This document shows positions 43,501-51,281 of a stretch of 64,000 nucleotides of DNA, piece after piece. Origin of the DNA: Gracilibacillus caseinilyticus. GTDB lineage: Bacteria > Bacillota > Bacilli > Bacillales > Amphibacillaceae. The position numbers were made by a program, and so were the translations under genes. A model generated the notes under the pieces. It had not been told where the DNA came from. It did not search any database and saw only the letters and a list, made by a program, of their open reading frames with translations. The stretch is taken from assembly GCF_022919115.1 (NCBI RefSeq), contig NZ_CP095072.1, forward strand, positions 1,426,001 through 1,490,000, read 5' to 3'. Position 1 is the stretch's first letter, and every line of letters begins with the position of its first letter.

Positions 43501-43928
43501 TTGCTAATTTTCAAGATCGAGGACGAAATTCCGCTTAAGGTAAAGAAGAATCCGGAAACACCAAGGAGTGTCAGTACTTTTAACGCCGCTCCCATTTGCT
43601 CCCACGTACTGGTGGCGACGACTAACCCACTGATAAGTAAGAAGGAGACACCCAGGATAAGGAGCCAGGTAATGTTCCGTTCCCTGATTTGTTCCGGGCT
43701 TTTAGGTATGGGTTGTTTGGGTTCTTTCTTCGGTGCATGTGTTCGGGCAGGCTCTGCTGCAGGAGTTGCATTCGTGGTGGGAACCGGTTCTGCTTCGTGC
43801 TGGGTATAATCTTTGTATGCCTTCATAATATACATGAAATCATGCTCGTTAATATAGCCAGCCTGCAGCAAGTTAACCATTTCCTGGCCAACAATCTTCT
43901 CTTTTTCTGATTTAGGCTGCTTACTCAC
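40515..43928 (-). CDS. Very large polytopic membrane protein, function unknown
   Basis: 1137 residues. Residues 1-85 are cytoplasmic: a SHOCT-like helix pair (GQEMVNLLQAGYINEHDFMY) and a Pro/Lys linker. The rest consists of roughly 30 hydrophobic helices (first at ~88-108 ITWLLILGVSFLLISGLVV) with short loops and ends in basic KKQRDDEGRLEKKVKGMI. The first helical part resembles DUF2157-type proteins, but the length is about three times larger. No transport or enzyme motif seen. GGGGTGAGC precedes the GTG start at 43928. Single gene. Confidence 0.75.
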   Translation of the reverse strand: MSKQPKSEKEKIVGQEMVNLLQAGYINEHDFMYIMKAYKDYTQHEAEPVPTTNATPAAEPARTHAPKKEPKQPIPKSPEQIRERNITWLLILGVSFLLISGLVVATSTWEQMGAALKVLTLLGVSGFFFTLSGISSSILKISKTAFAFLTLGSLLLPIAIIAIGYFELFGSYLSLYGEGKFVLGMLCTLLPLPLYFRNAVQNNSRLFVWIFYLFLSFFVGFTIAATSVSADVFYLLIMLFNAALLFGYHRLRQQPKLPLFIKELPAYAQLNLIVSTLLMLAVFDSALFYSFNVLLTAALYMAMVYVYNTKAYQLVFSALFAYGVYQLTEQTWLENIDLFLYALIGTSYLGFATLVKQDAILAKIFHYTSGFVSFCAFLFISFQGVVIRQEQDSWVLLLAYLIITGTYLYLAEITNRQVFRWLAPVFLFISGMQLWEVVFEPYIPISIQSFMFLFAVLSYIFIAIPGKKKPLFTIKTSTKYLSIFVMLLAVMHGITLENYIEVSLMALIAGGLASYVSILDKQQTTQSIPPWTHAFCWLFACLILYPKLISALPAYVEHFHLPFHFAISGVVLLMISLLWQKARQKILAQALFYMGQAGYLLAVLILIASTATDTQFVRPAILLVGIASSVWLVRYVRIDYLWAVVSVMTFAFYMSLTSTFAITSLDAITVYMLFGPLLLLAVDWVAGKYVRALKLYFFWTAHIMLVYAVIGVIANQIINRTIHPSLFLIPLAIYLYSIWIKRTEWQLKLFLYAAMTMISFLVIFHVLFYDWIRTISISFCFVVSSVLLVLISLFFQTDWKRRMEWYLIPFGNLSLLIVTTFETLPTLSEVGIVIGFVVLNLYLLHRRNWTLALIVPLMLLLLMWRSQQYLTGDVAMLLIYSSCFASLTIAGKVSFQKLFDDDNHNLLIDWYSLFAVLYAGFTFTYAESIDSVWVRILPYILIAGWLFLQVKRISQPMMQKVVMTAGALCMLPAYYLIFQEYMNYIPDLFHAEIVMLPVFVLSILLTRKIWQQYTYIMIHVQTVILAFITIYLVQDAIVSHTVWDALIIGILSLASLLAGMYLQIKSYFFIGLGTLLFNVIYQTKPYWGNMPWWAYLLMAGILLIAIASYNEWKKQRDDEGRLEKKVKGMIVRFREWN

Positions 43929-44040
43929 TTGCTCACCCCATTTTAATTATCATCGTTTTGCTATGAGTATTGTATGAAAAAATTAACAGTTTTCAGTACT
44001 GTTATTGTATCATGTATTTATTTGTTATAATATAAACAAA

Positions 44041-44181
44041 ATGGATAATTTTCACTTTTTGTGGTGGTGTCTATTCGCTTGTTTAGTGTTACGTATGAGG
44101 ACAGTTATTTTATCACCGGATCCGCTTTGGTTTTGGGTGATTGGCGTTGTGGTGGGGTGGAGATTATGGAGAAGGAAATAG
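44041..44181 (+). CDS. Trp-rich small membrane peptide
   Basis: 46 residues, MDNFHFLWWCLFACLVLRMR and LWFWVIGVVVGWRLWRRK: two short helices and a basic end. TATAAT lies only 12 bases upstream of the ATG and no ribosome-binding site is visible, so a transcript would be nearly leaderless. Tentative. Confidence 0.35.
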   Translation: MDNFHFLWWCLFACLVLRMRTVILSPDPLWFWVIGVVVGWRLWRRK

Positions 44182-44190
44182 CGGCAAGGG

Positions 44191-44313
44191 GTGAGGGTAG
44201 TTCAATTAATCAACAATAAGCTTGTTACGAAGGTTAAGAAAGGCTTAGCCATCTTATTCATGGCAAGCATCGTTGCAAGCGTTTTCTATTATCGCGGCGC
44301 TAACCGTCCGTAA
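44191..44313 (+). CDS. Putative 40-residue single-helix peptide
   Basis: GTG 44191 opens MRVVQLINNKLVTKVKKGLA followed by ILFMASIVASVFYYRGANRP and a stop. This reads like a signal anchor. It may be the detached N-terminus of the membrane protein whose C-terminal part starts at 44442, with 130 bases of hairpin-bearing DNA inserted between. Confidence 0.3.
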   Translation: MRVVQLINNKLVTKVKKGLAILFMASIVASVFYYRGANRP

Positions 44314-44397
44314 TATCCCGCTAAAAGATTCGAGAAATAAATAAGATGCTTAAGTGGGGGATAAACGGACGATAACTTCCTGATAAGTTTCGCTAGC

Positions 44398-44426
44398 AAT
44401 CAGTGGGGGTCAAACCCCCACTGATT
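44398..44426. repeat. Perfect 13-bp stem-loop, possible mobile-element end
   Basis: AATCAGTGGGGGT and ACCCCCACTGATT with a CAA loop. No T tract follows, so a terminator is unlikely. The flanking motifs (GATAACTTCCTGATAAGTTT before, GAAGTCTCACTTTAT after) look to me like those at transposon or MITE ends in Bacillaceae, but I cannot name the element. Confidence 0.4.
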
Positions 44427-44441
44427 GAAGTCTCACTTTAT

Positions 44442-44732
44442 ATGGTATTCGAATTTTCTTTTTTACCAAAAGGTTATTCTATTGTGGAAGTACAAAACGA
44501 TAGCATGACACTGCAATCATACAATATCGCAGGAATTGAGAAGGATATCGCAACCGTAAGTTTCTCGAAAGAAGATACGTGGAAGATTGCTGCTATTGAA
44601 CACGAAATAAAAAGACAAAAAGAATTTTTATGGATATTGTATTTTGCAGTTACCGTGTCTATCTTTTTATTCGTGTATAAAGTTCGTAACAACATGAAAG
44701 TATGGAAAGCAATCTTATTTCTTCTTTTTTGA
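44442..44732 (+). CDS. Hypothetical membrane protein fragment
   Basis: 96 residues from ATG 44442: FEFSFLPKGYSIVEVQNDSM, a charged middle and one helix (FLWILYFAVTVSIFLFVYKV). No ribosome-binding site. It looks like the C-terminal part of a longer protein, with the hairpin element at 44398 just upstream of the cut. Confidence 0.4.
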   Translation: MVFEFSFLPKGYSIVEVQNDSMTLQSYNIAGIEKDIATVSFSKEDTWKIAAIEHEIKRQKEFLWILYFAVTVSIFLFVYKVRNNMKVWKAILFLLF

Positions 44733-44836
44733 TACCGCTCTCTATTATAAGTAACTCGTTAGATTGGATACAGGACTTAATGAGTTGATTTTGGCTCAAT
44801 AGAGGGGCTGGTAAATATAATAGAAGGAGTGGGTTT

Positions 44837-45337
44837 TTGTTTAAGCATAATGTAATCGAGTTCATTTTTAACGATAATAAATTTAGAGTGGAGAAGTTTT
44901 TTCTTCTGCTAGTTTTAGGATGGGCAGTCATCTATTCCTATACGGTCTTTCAGGTTTCATTATGGGTGTCTGTTTTAATACTGATAATTATAACGTCTGT
45001 AATCAAAATAACGTGGTATAACAGGAAAGAGAATATAAAATTAAGGGTAATAGATTGGATAGGAATCATATTATGTTTTATTGTTTTAACCGCTTCGGTT
45101 TTTCTTTATCTGGAAGAAAATAAATTGGAACATGCTATTAATAATGTAATGGAAGAAAAAGCAGGTAACGAATCGTTTACAATTGAATTTATTGACGAAA
45201 TGAAGAGCGAAGAAAACTACTATGTTGTTGGCTACACGGTAGAAGGCGATGACACTAAGTATATGGAATGGTATTATTGGCGGAATGGGGAGTTAATACA
45301 TAACCTCACTAGGAAAATTGGGGATGGAAATGAATGA
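44837..45337 (+). CDS. Hypothetical membrane protein
   Basis: 166 residues: three membrane helices (about 22-40, 42-58, 74-91) and an exposed C-terminal domain with SFTIEFIDEMKSEENYYVVG and YMEWYYWRNGELIHN. TTG start at 44837 after AGAAGGAG. Family unknown. Followed by the repeat region and the Xre regulator gene. Confidence 0.6.
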   Translation: MFKHNVIEFIFNDNKFRVEKFFLLLVLGWAVIYSYTVFQVSLWVSVLILIIITSVIKITWYNRKENIKLRVIDWIGIILCFIVLTASVFLYLEENKLEHAINNVMEEKAGNESFTIEFIDEMKSEENYYVVGYTVEGDDTKYMEWYYWRNGELIHNLTRKIGDGNE

Positions 45338-45402
45338 AAATTATTATGTTTGCGTGAAACTATACAATGAGCAAAAGAATTCAATATACCAAACCAACCA
45401 AT

Positions 45403-45493
45403 GTGTAAAAAGTATTTGACAACCAGGTTGGTTTTTATTATTATATCAGGTGTAAAAGGTTTTTGACATACTGGGTGTAAGGGGTTGATTACA
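45403..45493 (+). repeat. Three 19-bp direct repeats in the promoter region of the Xre gene
   Basis: GTGTAAAAAGTATTTGACA (45403), GTGTAAAAGGTTTTTGACA (45450) and GTGTAAGGGGTTGATTACA (45475). Each holds a TTGACA-like -35 box. They are likely operator or promoter copies read by the small Xre protein. Confidence 0.6.
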
Positions 45494-45494
45494 T

Positions 45495-45692
45495 ATTAAA
45501 AATAATATTAAACAATTAAGAGAAGGGCGAGGAATTTCCCAAGGGAAATTGGCTGAAATGTGTAGTGTAAGCAGACAAACCATTAATGCTATTGAAAATA
45601 ATAAATATGATCCAAGTCTAGAATTAGCATTTGGGATCGCTGAAGCTTTGGAAACTAATGTGGACTTATTGTTCAAATATCAAAAAAAATAA
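45495..45692 (+). CDS. Small Xre-family regulator with no canonical start codon
   Basis: 65 residues, all HTH: IKNNIKQLREGRGISQGKLA, EMCSVSRQTINAIENNKYDP and SLELAFGIAEALETNVDLLF. The frame begins after a TGA and has no ATG, GTG or TTG before the conserved start; the position of the usual Met is CAT and the next codon is ATT (45495), ten bases after AAGGGG. Either ATT initiates or the start has been lost. The partner membrane protein follows after 18 bases, the usual pairing of such regulators. Confidence 0.65.
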   Translation: MKNNIKQLREGRGISQGKLAEMCSVSRQTINAIENNKYDPSLELAFGIAEALETNVDLLFKYQKK

Positions 45693-45710
45693 AGAAAAGA
45701 GGATAATGAT

Positions 45711-46034
45711 ATGAATATTATTTTAGTTATCATTGCTGGGTTAATAGTATTCGCGGCAATAACTTCAACAAAAAGGTTGTCGGGTGATGATTCATCAAAG
45801 GAAGATGAACGCCAAAAGAAAATTCTTAAAGATGCAGCACTTACAAGCTGGCAAGTAATAATGTTATATGCTTTTATTCGTCTCTTGAACCTGTTGCCAT
45901 TTGTAAATGAATTGGTAGACCCGTCGAAAATTCAACATATAGCTTTCTTTTCGAATGGTGGGGACATTCTTTTCATAGCCATTATAGGTTATTTTATGGG
46001 TGGAGTGACTTCCTATTTTCGCTATTCTTATTGA
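45711..46034 (+). CDS. Small membrane protein paired with the Xre regulator (DUF2178-like)
   Basis: 107 residues: helix 2-18, a cytoplasmic SGDDSSKEDERQKKILKDAA segment and two further helices (LTSWQVIMLYAFIRLLNLLP, ILFIAIIGYFMGGVTSYF). Resembles the membrane proteins that follow small Xre genes. AGAGGATAATG precedes ATG 45711. Confidence 0.65.
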   Translation: MNIILVIIAGLIVFAAITSTKRLSGDDSSKEDERQKKILKDAALTSWQVIMLYAFIRLLNLLPFVNELVDPSKIQHIAFFSNGGDILFIAIIGYFMGGVTSYFRYSY

Positions 46035-46228
46035 TAATACTGTTTCAATAATGGATGAGAAAGTTAAAAAGTTAGTCAAAAGTGAACGAAAGAAGGCACT
46101 ACTCGGCTATAGTGAATATTGTAGGCGTCCACCAATAGAATCAACGGATAGGTATCATCTATTGAGGTTAAACCGAAAAAAGTTACTTTAAAGGCTCAAT
46201 CCTTGTTGAAGTTATATGGAGGAAATAG

Positions 46229-46453
46229 ATGAAGAAGCGAGAGGGGATATGTACAGTGAATTACAGAATAAAGATGCTCTCCATTGAAAGTATCGAAGAA
46301 TGTACTACAGTATATACCGATGTTTTTAACGCTGAACCTTGGAATGAGGGTTGGGAACATAGGGATGATAAAGGACGATTAACTGATATTTTTAGTAATC
46401 GAAAATTTTCAGGTATTGGTATACACGATGACGATCAAAAATTGATTGGATGA
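46229..46453 (+). pseudogene. GNAT acetyltransferase, N-terminal fragment
   Basis: RIKMLSIESIEECTTVYTDV followed by FNAEPWNEGWEHRDDKGR and IGIHDDDQKLIG, then TGA. The 'vFnaePWNe.W' block is the N-terminus of a GNAT subgroup; the acetyl-CoA site that should follow is gone. Next DNA belongs to another protein family, so a deletion joins them. Confidence 0.6.
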
Positions 46454-46455
46454 TT

Positions 46456-46707
46456 ATTCGGTAAAGGTATTTTTAAAAAAAGGGACCAACTTTGTATTTC
46501 GAATATAGTTTTGTTGGGGCTCTTTTTAAGAATGATAAATTTATCCGGAATATTTTTTGGATAGGACCGAGCGGAAATGATTTTACTGTAGAATGGGAAG
46601 GTGCAAGGACTATAAAAATTAACCATTTAACTTCATCAAATCCATCTGTTACATTAAATATTCATCATGATGTATATGATTTTAGAGGTATTCCTTTCTT
46701 CAACTAA
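46456..46707 (+). pseudogene. DUF5412-like protein, C-terminal fragment
   Basis: YSVKVFLKKGTNFVF (frame 2) continues after a frameshift near 46500 as EYSFVGALFKNDKFIRNIFW, IGPSGNDFTVEWEGARTIKI and HHDVYDFR. This matches the strand pattern of DUF5412 lipoproteins. The N-terminus with the lipobox is missing. Confidence 0.5.
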
Positions 46708-46723
46708 AGTTTACAACACAAAA

Positions 46724-46752
46724 ACGCCTGGATGCTAACTATCCAAGCGCTT
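46724..46752 (-). terminator. Terminator of the TRAP operon
   Basis: CGCCTGGAT and ATCCAAGCG (one mismatch) with a 7-base loop; on the minus strand the stem is followed by GTTTTTGT. It lies 37 bases after the dctM stop. Confidence 0.7.
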
Positions 46753-46788
46753 CTGTTTGCTATTTTATGGAAACTGTGCCCATTTCAC

Positions 46789-48093
46789 CTAAAGCCCCAA
46801 CAAATTAGGCAAGAACAAACTAATCTCCGGAATATACGTCACCACCATCAACAGCACAAATATCGCGATATAAAAAGGTGCTAACGGCTTGATAAGATTT
46901 TCGACCTTTTCTTTCCCGACCATCGAACCGACGAATAAGCCAGTTCCTACGGGTGGAGTGATCGTACCAACGCACAGGTTCAAGATGAAGAAAATACCGA
47001 AATGGACCGGATCGACACCGATGTTTTCTGCGATTGGTAAAAATATTGGTGTAAAAATCAAGATCGCCGGCGCCACATCCATGAACATACCAACAATTAA
47101 TAAGAAAATGTTGATCAGTAACAGAATTACCAATGGATTCGCTGATAAGCTGAGAATGAAGTCACTTAACGCGCCAGGAATTCCTGTGAAAGCCATGGCA
47201 AAAGACATCATCGAGGATGCCGCGATTAATAACATGACGACACCGGACATTTCGACGGATTTGATTAATACCTGTGGCAATTGTTTGAGACTTAGCGAGC
47301 GATAGTAAACCAATGCTAAAAACAAGGAATACACCACACAAACAGCGGATGCCTCAATTGCTGTGAACACGCCTGTTAAGATCCCGCCGATAATGATGAA
47401 AATTAATAGAATACTAGGGATCGCGTCAAAAATAACTTTCTTCTTATTGATCTTCGCTAGTTCTGCTTTATCCACTATCGGATAATTTCTTTTTTTAGCG
47501 GTGATAAAGGCAACGGCCATAATCGTAACCGCCCACAACAAACCGATGATGTAGCCACCCATGAATAAGGCAGCAATCGACGTTCCCCCACTGATTAAGG
47601 AAAAGATGATGAACCCTGTACTCGGTGGGATCACCATACCGGATGGGGCAGAGGCGATGTTAACCGCTGCGGCAAATCTCCGGTCATAGCCTTCTTTTTC
47701 CTGCAAAGGTACCATCACACCACCGATAGCAGTGGATGCCGCGATGGCTGAACTGGAGATCGAGCCGAATAGGGCGTTACCGACAACGTTTGTATGAGAT
47801 AAGGAACCGGGTACTCTCCCGACCATTAATTTGGCAAAGTCGACTAATTTCTGGGCAATCCCGCCATTGTTCATAATCACACCTGAAAGAATGAAGAATG
47901 GTACGGCGATTAATGAGAAACTGTCCAGACTTGCGACCATTTTTTGTCCTGTTGTAAAAACAGCGACATCTAACGGCAACATTAAAAGTACTGTCGCCAG
48001 GGAAGCAATCGCGATACAGATTACGATGGGAATCCCAACTGCGAGTAATATAGCAAAAACAAGGACTAACAGAATACTAGCTTCTGCAACCAT
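46789..48093 (-). CDS. dctM: TRAP transporter large permease, DctM
   Basis: 434 residues, about 12 membrane helices. DctM features: ILLAVGIPIVICIAIASLAT, GVIMNNGGIAQKLVDFAKLM, SGMVIPPSTGFIIFSLISGG and NLCVGTITPPVGTGLFVG. Sodium-driven uptake of small organic acids together with DctQ and the binding protein DctP. Last gene of dctPQM. The product length is normal. Substrate is not fixed by sequence; a uronate would fit the pectin/xylan enzymes nearby (inference). Confidence 0.94.
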   Translation of the reverse strand: MVAEASILLVLVFAILLAVGIPIVICIAIASLATVLLMLPLDVAVFTTGQKMVASLDSFSLIAVPFFILSGVIMNNGGIAQKLVDFAKLMVGRVPGSLSHTNVVGNALFGSISSSAIAASTAIGGVMVPLQEKEGYDRRFAAAVNIASAPSGMVIPPSTGFIIFSLISGGTSIAALFMGGYIIGLLWAVTIMAVAFITAKKRNYPIVDKAELAKINKKKVIFDAIPSILLIFIIIGGILTGVFTAIEASAVCVVYSLFLALVYYRSLSLKQLPQVLIKSVEMSGVVMLLIAASSMMSFAMAFTGIPGALSDFILSLSANPLVILLLINIFLLIVGMFMDVAPAILIFTPIFLPIAENIGVDPVHFGIFFILNLCVGTITPPVGTGLFVGSMVGKEKVENLIKPLAPFYIAIFVLLMVVTYIPEISLFLPNLLGL

Positions 48094-48112
48094 AGTGAAG
48101 TCACCTTCTTTG

Positions 48113-48601
48113 TTAAGAGTTTTCTTGCGGTTGTGTTGAATTACTGGTATCGAATAAATTGATCACCGAATAGCAAAGGATAATTACTCCTGATACTGGA
48201 AGTGCTAAATAGACATACCCCATTGGCAAATGTAAGGATGGAGATATTTGCGCCATTGTTAAGGATACGGCTTTTGTACCACCTGTTACCATGATGATCG
48301 CTAATAAGATAAAGCTGATTTGGACAATGATTTCCAGCCAACGCTTTTTCGTTTCACTTTTTACGCGGTCATGAAGAAACGTAATCGCGATATGGCCTTT
48401 TTTGCCGACCACATAGGCACCGGCTAATAAGGAAAACCAAATCAGGCTGAATCGGAGAAACTCATCTGTAACAGAACTTGGATTATTCAGGATATAGCGG
48501 CTGATTACTTGCCAACTAGTCACTGCTACCATCACCATCAGCAGTGTAGTAGTGATGATCTCGATCGTGCGGTTAAGGTATTTTCGAAAAGCTTGATTCA
48601 T
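48113..48601 (-). CDS. dctQ: TRAP transporter small permease, DctQ
   Basis: 162 residues with four helices and the DctQ signature VISRYILNNPSSVTDEFLRF and GAYVVGKKGHIAITFLHDR. ATG 48601 follows GAGGGAG on the minus strand; a longer frame from 48634 would run into dctP. Nineteen bases separate it from dctM. Confidence 0.92.
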   Translation of the reverse strand: MNQAFRKYLNRTIEIITTTLLMVMVAVTSWQVISRYILNNPSSVTDEFLRFSLIWFSLLAGAYVVGKKGHIAITFLHDRVKSETKKRWLEIIVQISFILLAIIMVTGGTKAVSLTMAQISPSLHLPMGYVYLALPVSGVIILCYSVINLFDTSNSTQPQENS

Positions 48602-48605
48602 ATAC

Positions 48606-49619
48606 TTACGCTCCCTCTTCGCTGTTACTTTCATTTCGAATTGCTTGGTAAAGGTCGCCTAGCTCTTCATCATTTTTAAATTGATCGTGAATGGGCTGAA
48701 CCGCTTTCAAAAACGGTGCTTTATCGACGTCGTTGAATTCGACATTATATTTTTCTTTGGCTTCTTCTTTCTCAGCCTGAACGGCCTCTTCGAACACTTG
48801 TTTTTCATATTCGGTGGATTCTTTTGCGGCTTCATGAACCGCTTGCTGTTGGGAGGCTGTCAGTTGATTTAATGAGTCATCATTCATGACGACAATGTCC
48901 GGTACGCGAGTATGTTCGTCATAAGAATAGTACTTGGCCACTTCACCATGCCCGGCCGTTACAAGGACGAACTCATTGTTCTCGGCACCATCAATAATCC
49001 CTTGCTGTAAAGAGGTATATACTTCACCGCTTCCGAGTGGCACAGCTGTTCCACCCATTAGTTCAATCATTTGGATAGCGGTTTCACTTTGCATGACACG
49101 AATTTTTTTGCCCTTAATATCTTCAGGCGATTGCACAGGACCGTCCATCATATAGAAACTTCGTTGCCCGGAATTATAATAGGTTAGTCCTACAAATCCT
49201 AAGTCCTTGGTAGATTGATAGACTGGTTGCATAATGTCTTCACTTTCCATGACACGAGTAAAATGATCAATATTATCGAATAGATACGGAATACCAAATA
49301 CAGAATACTGATCAGAAAAACTTTCAAGTGCGGAACCGCTTACCTTTGTAATGTCGATCGCACCAGTTTGCGTTAATTCGATTAATTCACGCTCGCCGCC
49401 CAGCTGGCCATCAGGGAAGTATTTGACCGTTACTTCTCCGTTTGTTTTTTCTTCGACTAACTCGCCGAACTTAGCCATTGCATCCTTTACTGGCTGTGCG
49501 TTGCTGGCATAGGCAAATCGTAAGACAACATGCTCCTTCGCTTGTGTCTGCTGATTGCATCCGGTTACAATTATAAGAATACTCAGACTCGTAAGTAACC
49601 AAAAGATTGTACGCTTCAT
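48606..49619 (-). CDS. dctP: TRAP transporter solute-binding lipoprotein, DctP
   Basis: 337 residues. Lipoprotein signal ending VTGC, then a DctP-type binding domain: LRFAYASNAQPVKDAMAKFG, QLGGERELIELTQTGAIDIT, GKKIRVMQSETAIQMIELMG (Arg for the carboxylate) and YTSLQQGIIDGAENN. Tethered to the outer membrane face, it captures a carboxylated solute and hands it to DctQM. GGAGG seven bases before ATG 49619. First gene of the operon. Confidence 0.94.
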   Translation of the reverse strand: MKRTIFWLLTSLSILIIVTGCNQQTQAKEHVVLRFAYASNAQPVKDAMAKFGELVEEKTNGEVTVKYFPDGQLGGERELIELTQTGAIDITKVSGSALESFSDQYSVFGIPYLFDNIDHFTRVMESEDIMQPVYQSTKDLGFVGLTYYNSGQRSFYMMDGPVQSPEDIKGKKIRVMQSETAIQMIELMGGTAVPLGSGEVYTSLQQGIIDGAENNEFVLVTAGHGEVAKYYSYDEHTRVPDIVVMNDDSLNQLTASQQQAVHEAAKESTEYEKQVFEEAVQAEKEEAKEKYNVEFNDVDKAPFLKAVQPIHDQFKNDEELGDLYQAIRNESNSEEGA

Positions 49620-49639
49620 GATAGTCCCTCCAAGCATTA

Positions 49640-49988
49640 TAGACCTTATTTGACAAATTAAGTGCTTACATTATCATTTAGTTAGCATTATACAAAGGAA
49701 CAAAAGTAAAGTCAAAAATATATAGTAATATTTTGTTGAAGTGTGTGGGTTTGTTTCTGTTTTTGTTCAAGAAATTGTCACATTTAAGGTAAGCCTGCGG
49801 TTATTTCGTTTTCATTTAACTAATAAACATCTAGTAAGTTGTATTTTGCGCATTTTTAGCATATAATAACAGCAATAATTAGTATGTTAAATGTAGAAAG
49901 CCACAAGGAAGCACATATCTATAATGCTGTAAAGATGGGCAGAGGTAAAGGATATTTTTCCTTTGCCTCTTTATTTTTGGAGGAGGTT
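49640..49988. other. Intergenic region with dctP promoter and a terminator-like hairpin
   Basis: No gene. On the minus strand TATAAT lies about 20 bases before dctP. AGAGGTAAAGGA (49941-49952) pairs with TCCTTTGCCTCT (49959-49970), followed by TTATTTTT. It could be an intrinsic terminator or a leader-controlled one for the remnant at 49989. Confidence 0.45.
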
Positions 49989-50168
49989 ATGGAAATGAAC
50001 CATTCCTATTAATTTGACCAATTCAAACCAGAACCAGAGCGAATGGAATCTAAAATTAAAAGATTCTTACCATTATGATTGAATGTTAGTAATTATGTTG
50101 ACGAAATTATTGTAGATACGATTCAATACTTCTACAATAACTTACAGCCATCACTAATTGCAATATAA
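49989..50168 (+). pseudogene. Small protein remnant with two in-frame stops
   Basis: After AGGAGG the frame reads MEMNHSY-stop-FDQFKPEPERMESKIKRFLP-L-stop-LNVSNYVDEIIVDTIQYFYN and NLQPSLIAI. The two stops (TAA, TGA) are single-base changes from Gln and Trp codons. Good start site but dead frame. Family not recognised. Confidence 0.45.
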
Positions 50169-50212
50169 GCTTAAATAATTCCTTGCTCGATCTGCTGCCT
50201 CGTTAGTTCTTT

Positions 50213-50467
50213 TTATGGCATAGAAGTTACTGCTATCTCTATTAAACCTGTAACAACAAGCAAAAATACCATAAAGGAACTTGAATACAATAAAAGCTTC
50301 CTTGTTGTGTTTTTGTCTTTTATTTGTTTATAAGCAATAAAGCCTAACACAATCGAAATTAACCATATAATCATACCCAACATCGAAAATAATTTAGGTG
50401 AATTTGCTAACCACAATATGCTAACAGACAAATGAAAAAGCATCAAAACGCAAGCTAACCGTTTCAT
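50213..50467 (-). CDS. Small three-helix membrane protein
   Basis: 84 residues: VLMLFHLSVSILWLAN, LFSMLGMIIWLISIVLGFIA and LLLYSSSFMVFLLVVTGLI helices. GAGGGAGAG precedes the ATG at 50467. Function unknown; the gene upstream on the same strand (50613) is of similar nature. Confidence 0.7.
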   Translation of the reverse strand: MKRLACVLMLFHLSVSILWLANSPKLFSMLGMIIWLISIVLGFIAYKQIKDKNTTRKLLLYSSSFMVFLLVVTGLIEIAVTSMP

Positions 50468-50612
50468 ACCATCTCTCCCTCTGTAATTAAATAAAGCCTA
50501 ATCCTATCTACGTTGTTTTTGAGTTAGCTTACTCCGTAGCTCAAAAAGAGCAAGAGCAGCCCAGTAGTCAGAGTATAGAGTAATCCATACCCTAACTGAA
50601 TTAAAAGAGTAT

Positions 50613-50981
50613 TTACATTTTTGATATTCCGTTAATGAAAATGCTAAATAATAAACTGATTGTTGTGAAGCCGGCAAGTAAAAAGGCAAACTTTTTGTTG
50701 TTCTTATATTCATATCTAACTGTGACCAATCCTGCTACACATAACACTAACCATACAGGCATAAAAATGGCATCTGCAATATTCGATTGAAATAAAGCGT
50801 AACCGCTGTTCAAGAAAAATGCCCAATGCAAAACCAACAAACCTAATATTACATAAGAAATTTTTCGAGGTGATTTTCCTTTCCCGTTTTTTCTAACAGA
50901 TATATTTGGTGTAACGATTGAAGTTATTCCAATAAAGCCTATTACCAGTAAGAGTATTATGGATAATCCTATGATAATCAC
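50613..50981 (-). CDS. Small four-helix membrane protein
   Basis: 122 residues: IIIGLSIILLLVIGFIGITS, ISYVILGLLVLHWAFFLNSG, AIFMPVWLVLCVAGLVTVRY and FAFLLAGFTTISLLFSIFIN. The start is GTG 50981 close to AAAGGGA. No family recognised. Confidence 0.65.
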   Translation of the reverse strand: MIIIGLSIILLLVIGFIGITSIVTPNISVRKNGKGKSPRKISYVILGLLVLHWAFFLNSGYALFQSNIADAIFMPVWLVLCVAGLVTVRYEYKNNKKFAFLLAGFTTISLLFSIFINGISKM

Positions 50982-51281
50982 TCCCTTTCACGCTATTCTA
51001 GATGTTGTCCATGAAAATGCACTTCAGTAAGTTATATTGTAATACAAAATTTATTGATTAACAATAAATGTTTATCAATAGGGAATATATAATTATTGTT
51101 TATCCGTTTTGATTAAAAGGATTAATAAGTATCCCTAATTAGAAAGGGATACCTGAATTATTTGATCTGTAAAAATTTAAGTGTAGCTTAGCATTGTAAC
51201 TACTACTATGAACATTGTGAGGTGTGTTTTGTTTAAGTAGTTGTCACATTTTGACCGGATCTGCAGTTTGGTAGCTCTCCC
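50982..51281. other. Intergenic region
   Basis: A/T-rich, no gene. A stretch at 51217-51260 (GAGGTGTGTTTTGTTTAAG, then AGTTGTCACATTTT) resembles 49738-49788 (GTGTGGGTTTG..., AATTGTCACATTT), a weak short repeat of unknown meaning. Confidence 0.3.

Noticed and set aside
49742..49976. Riboswitch upstream of the 49989 remnant
   Set aside because: Only a simple terminator-like hairpin was found; no known aptamer core could be recognised.
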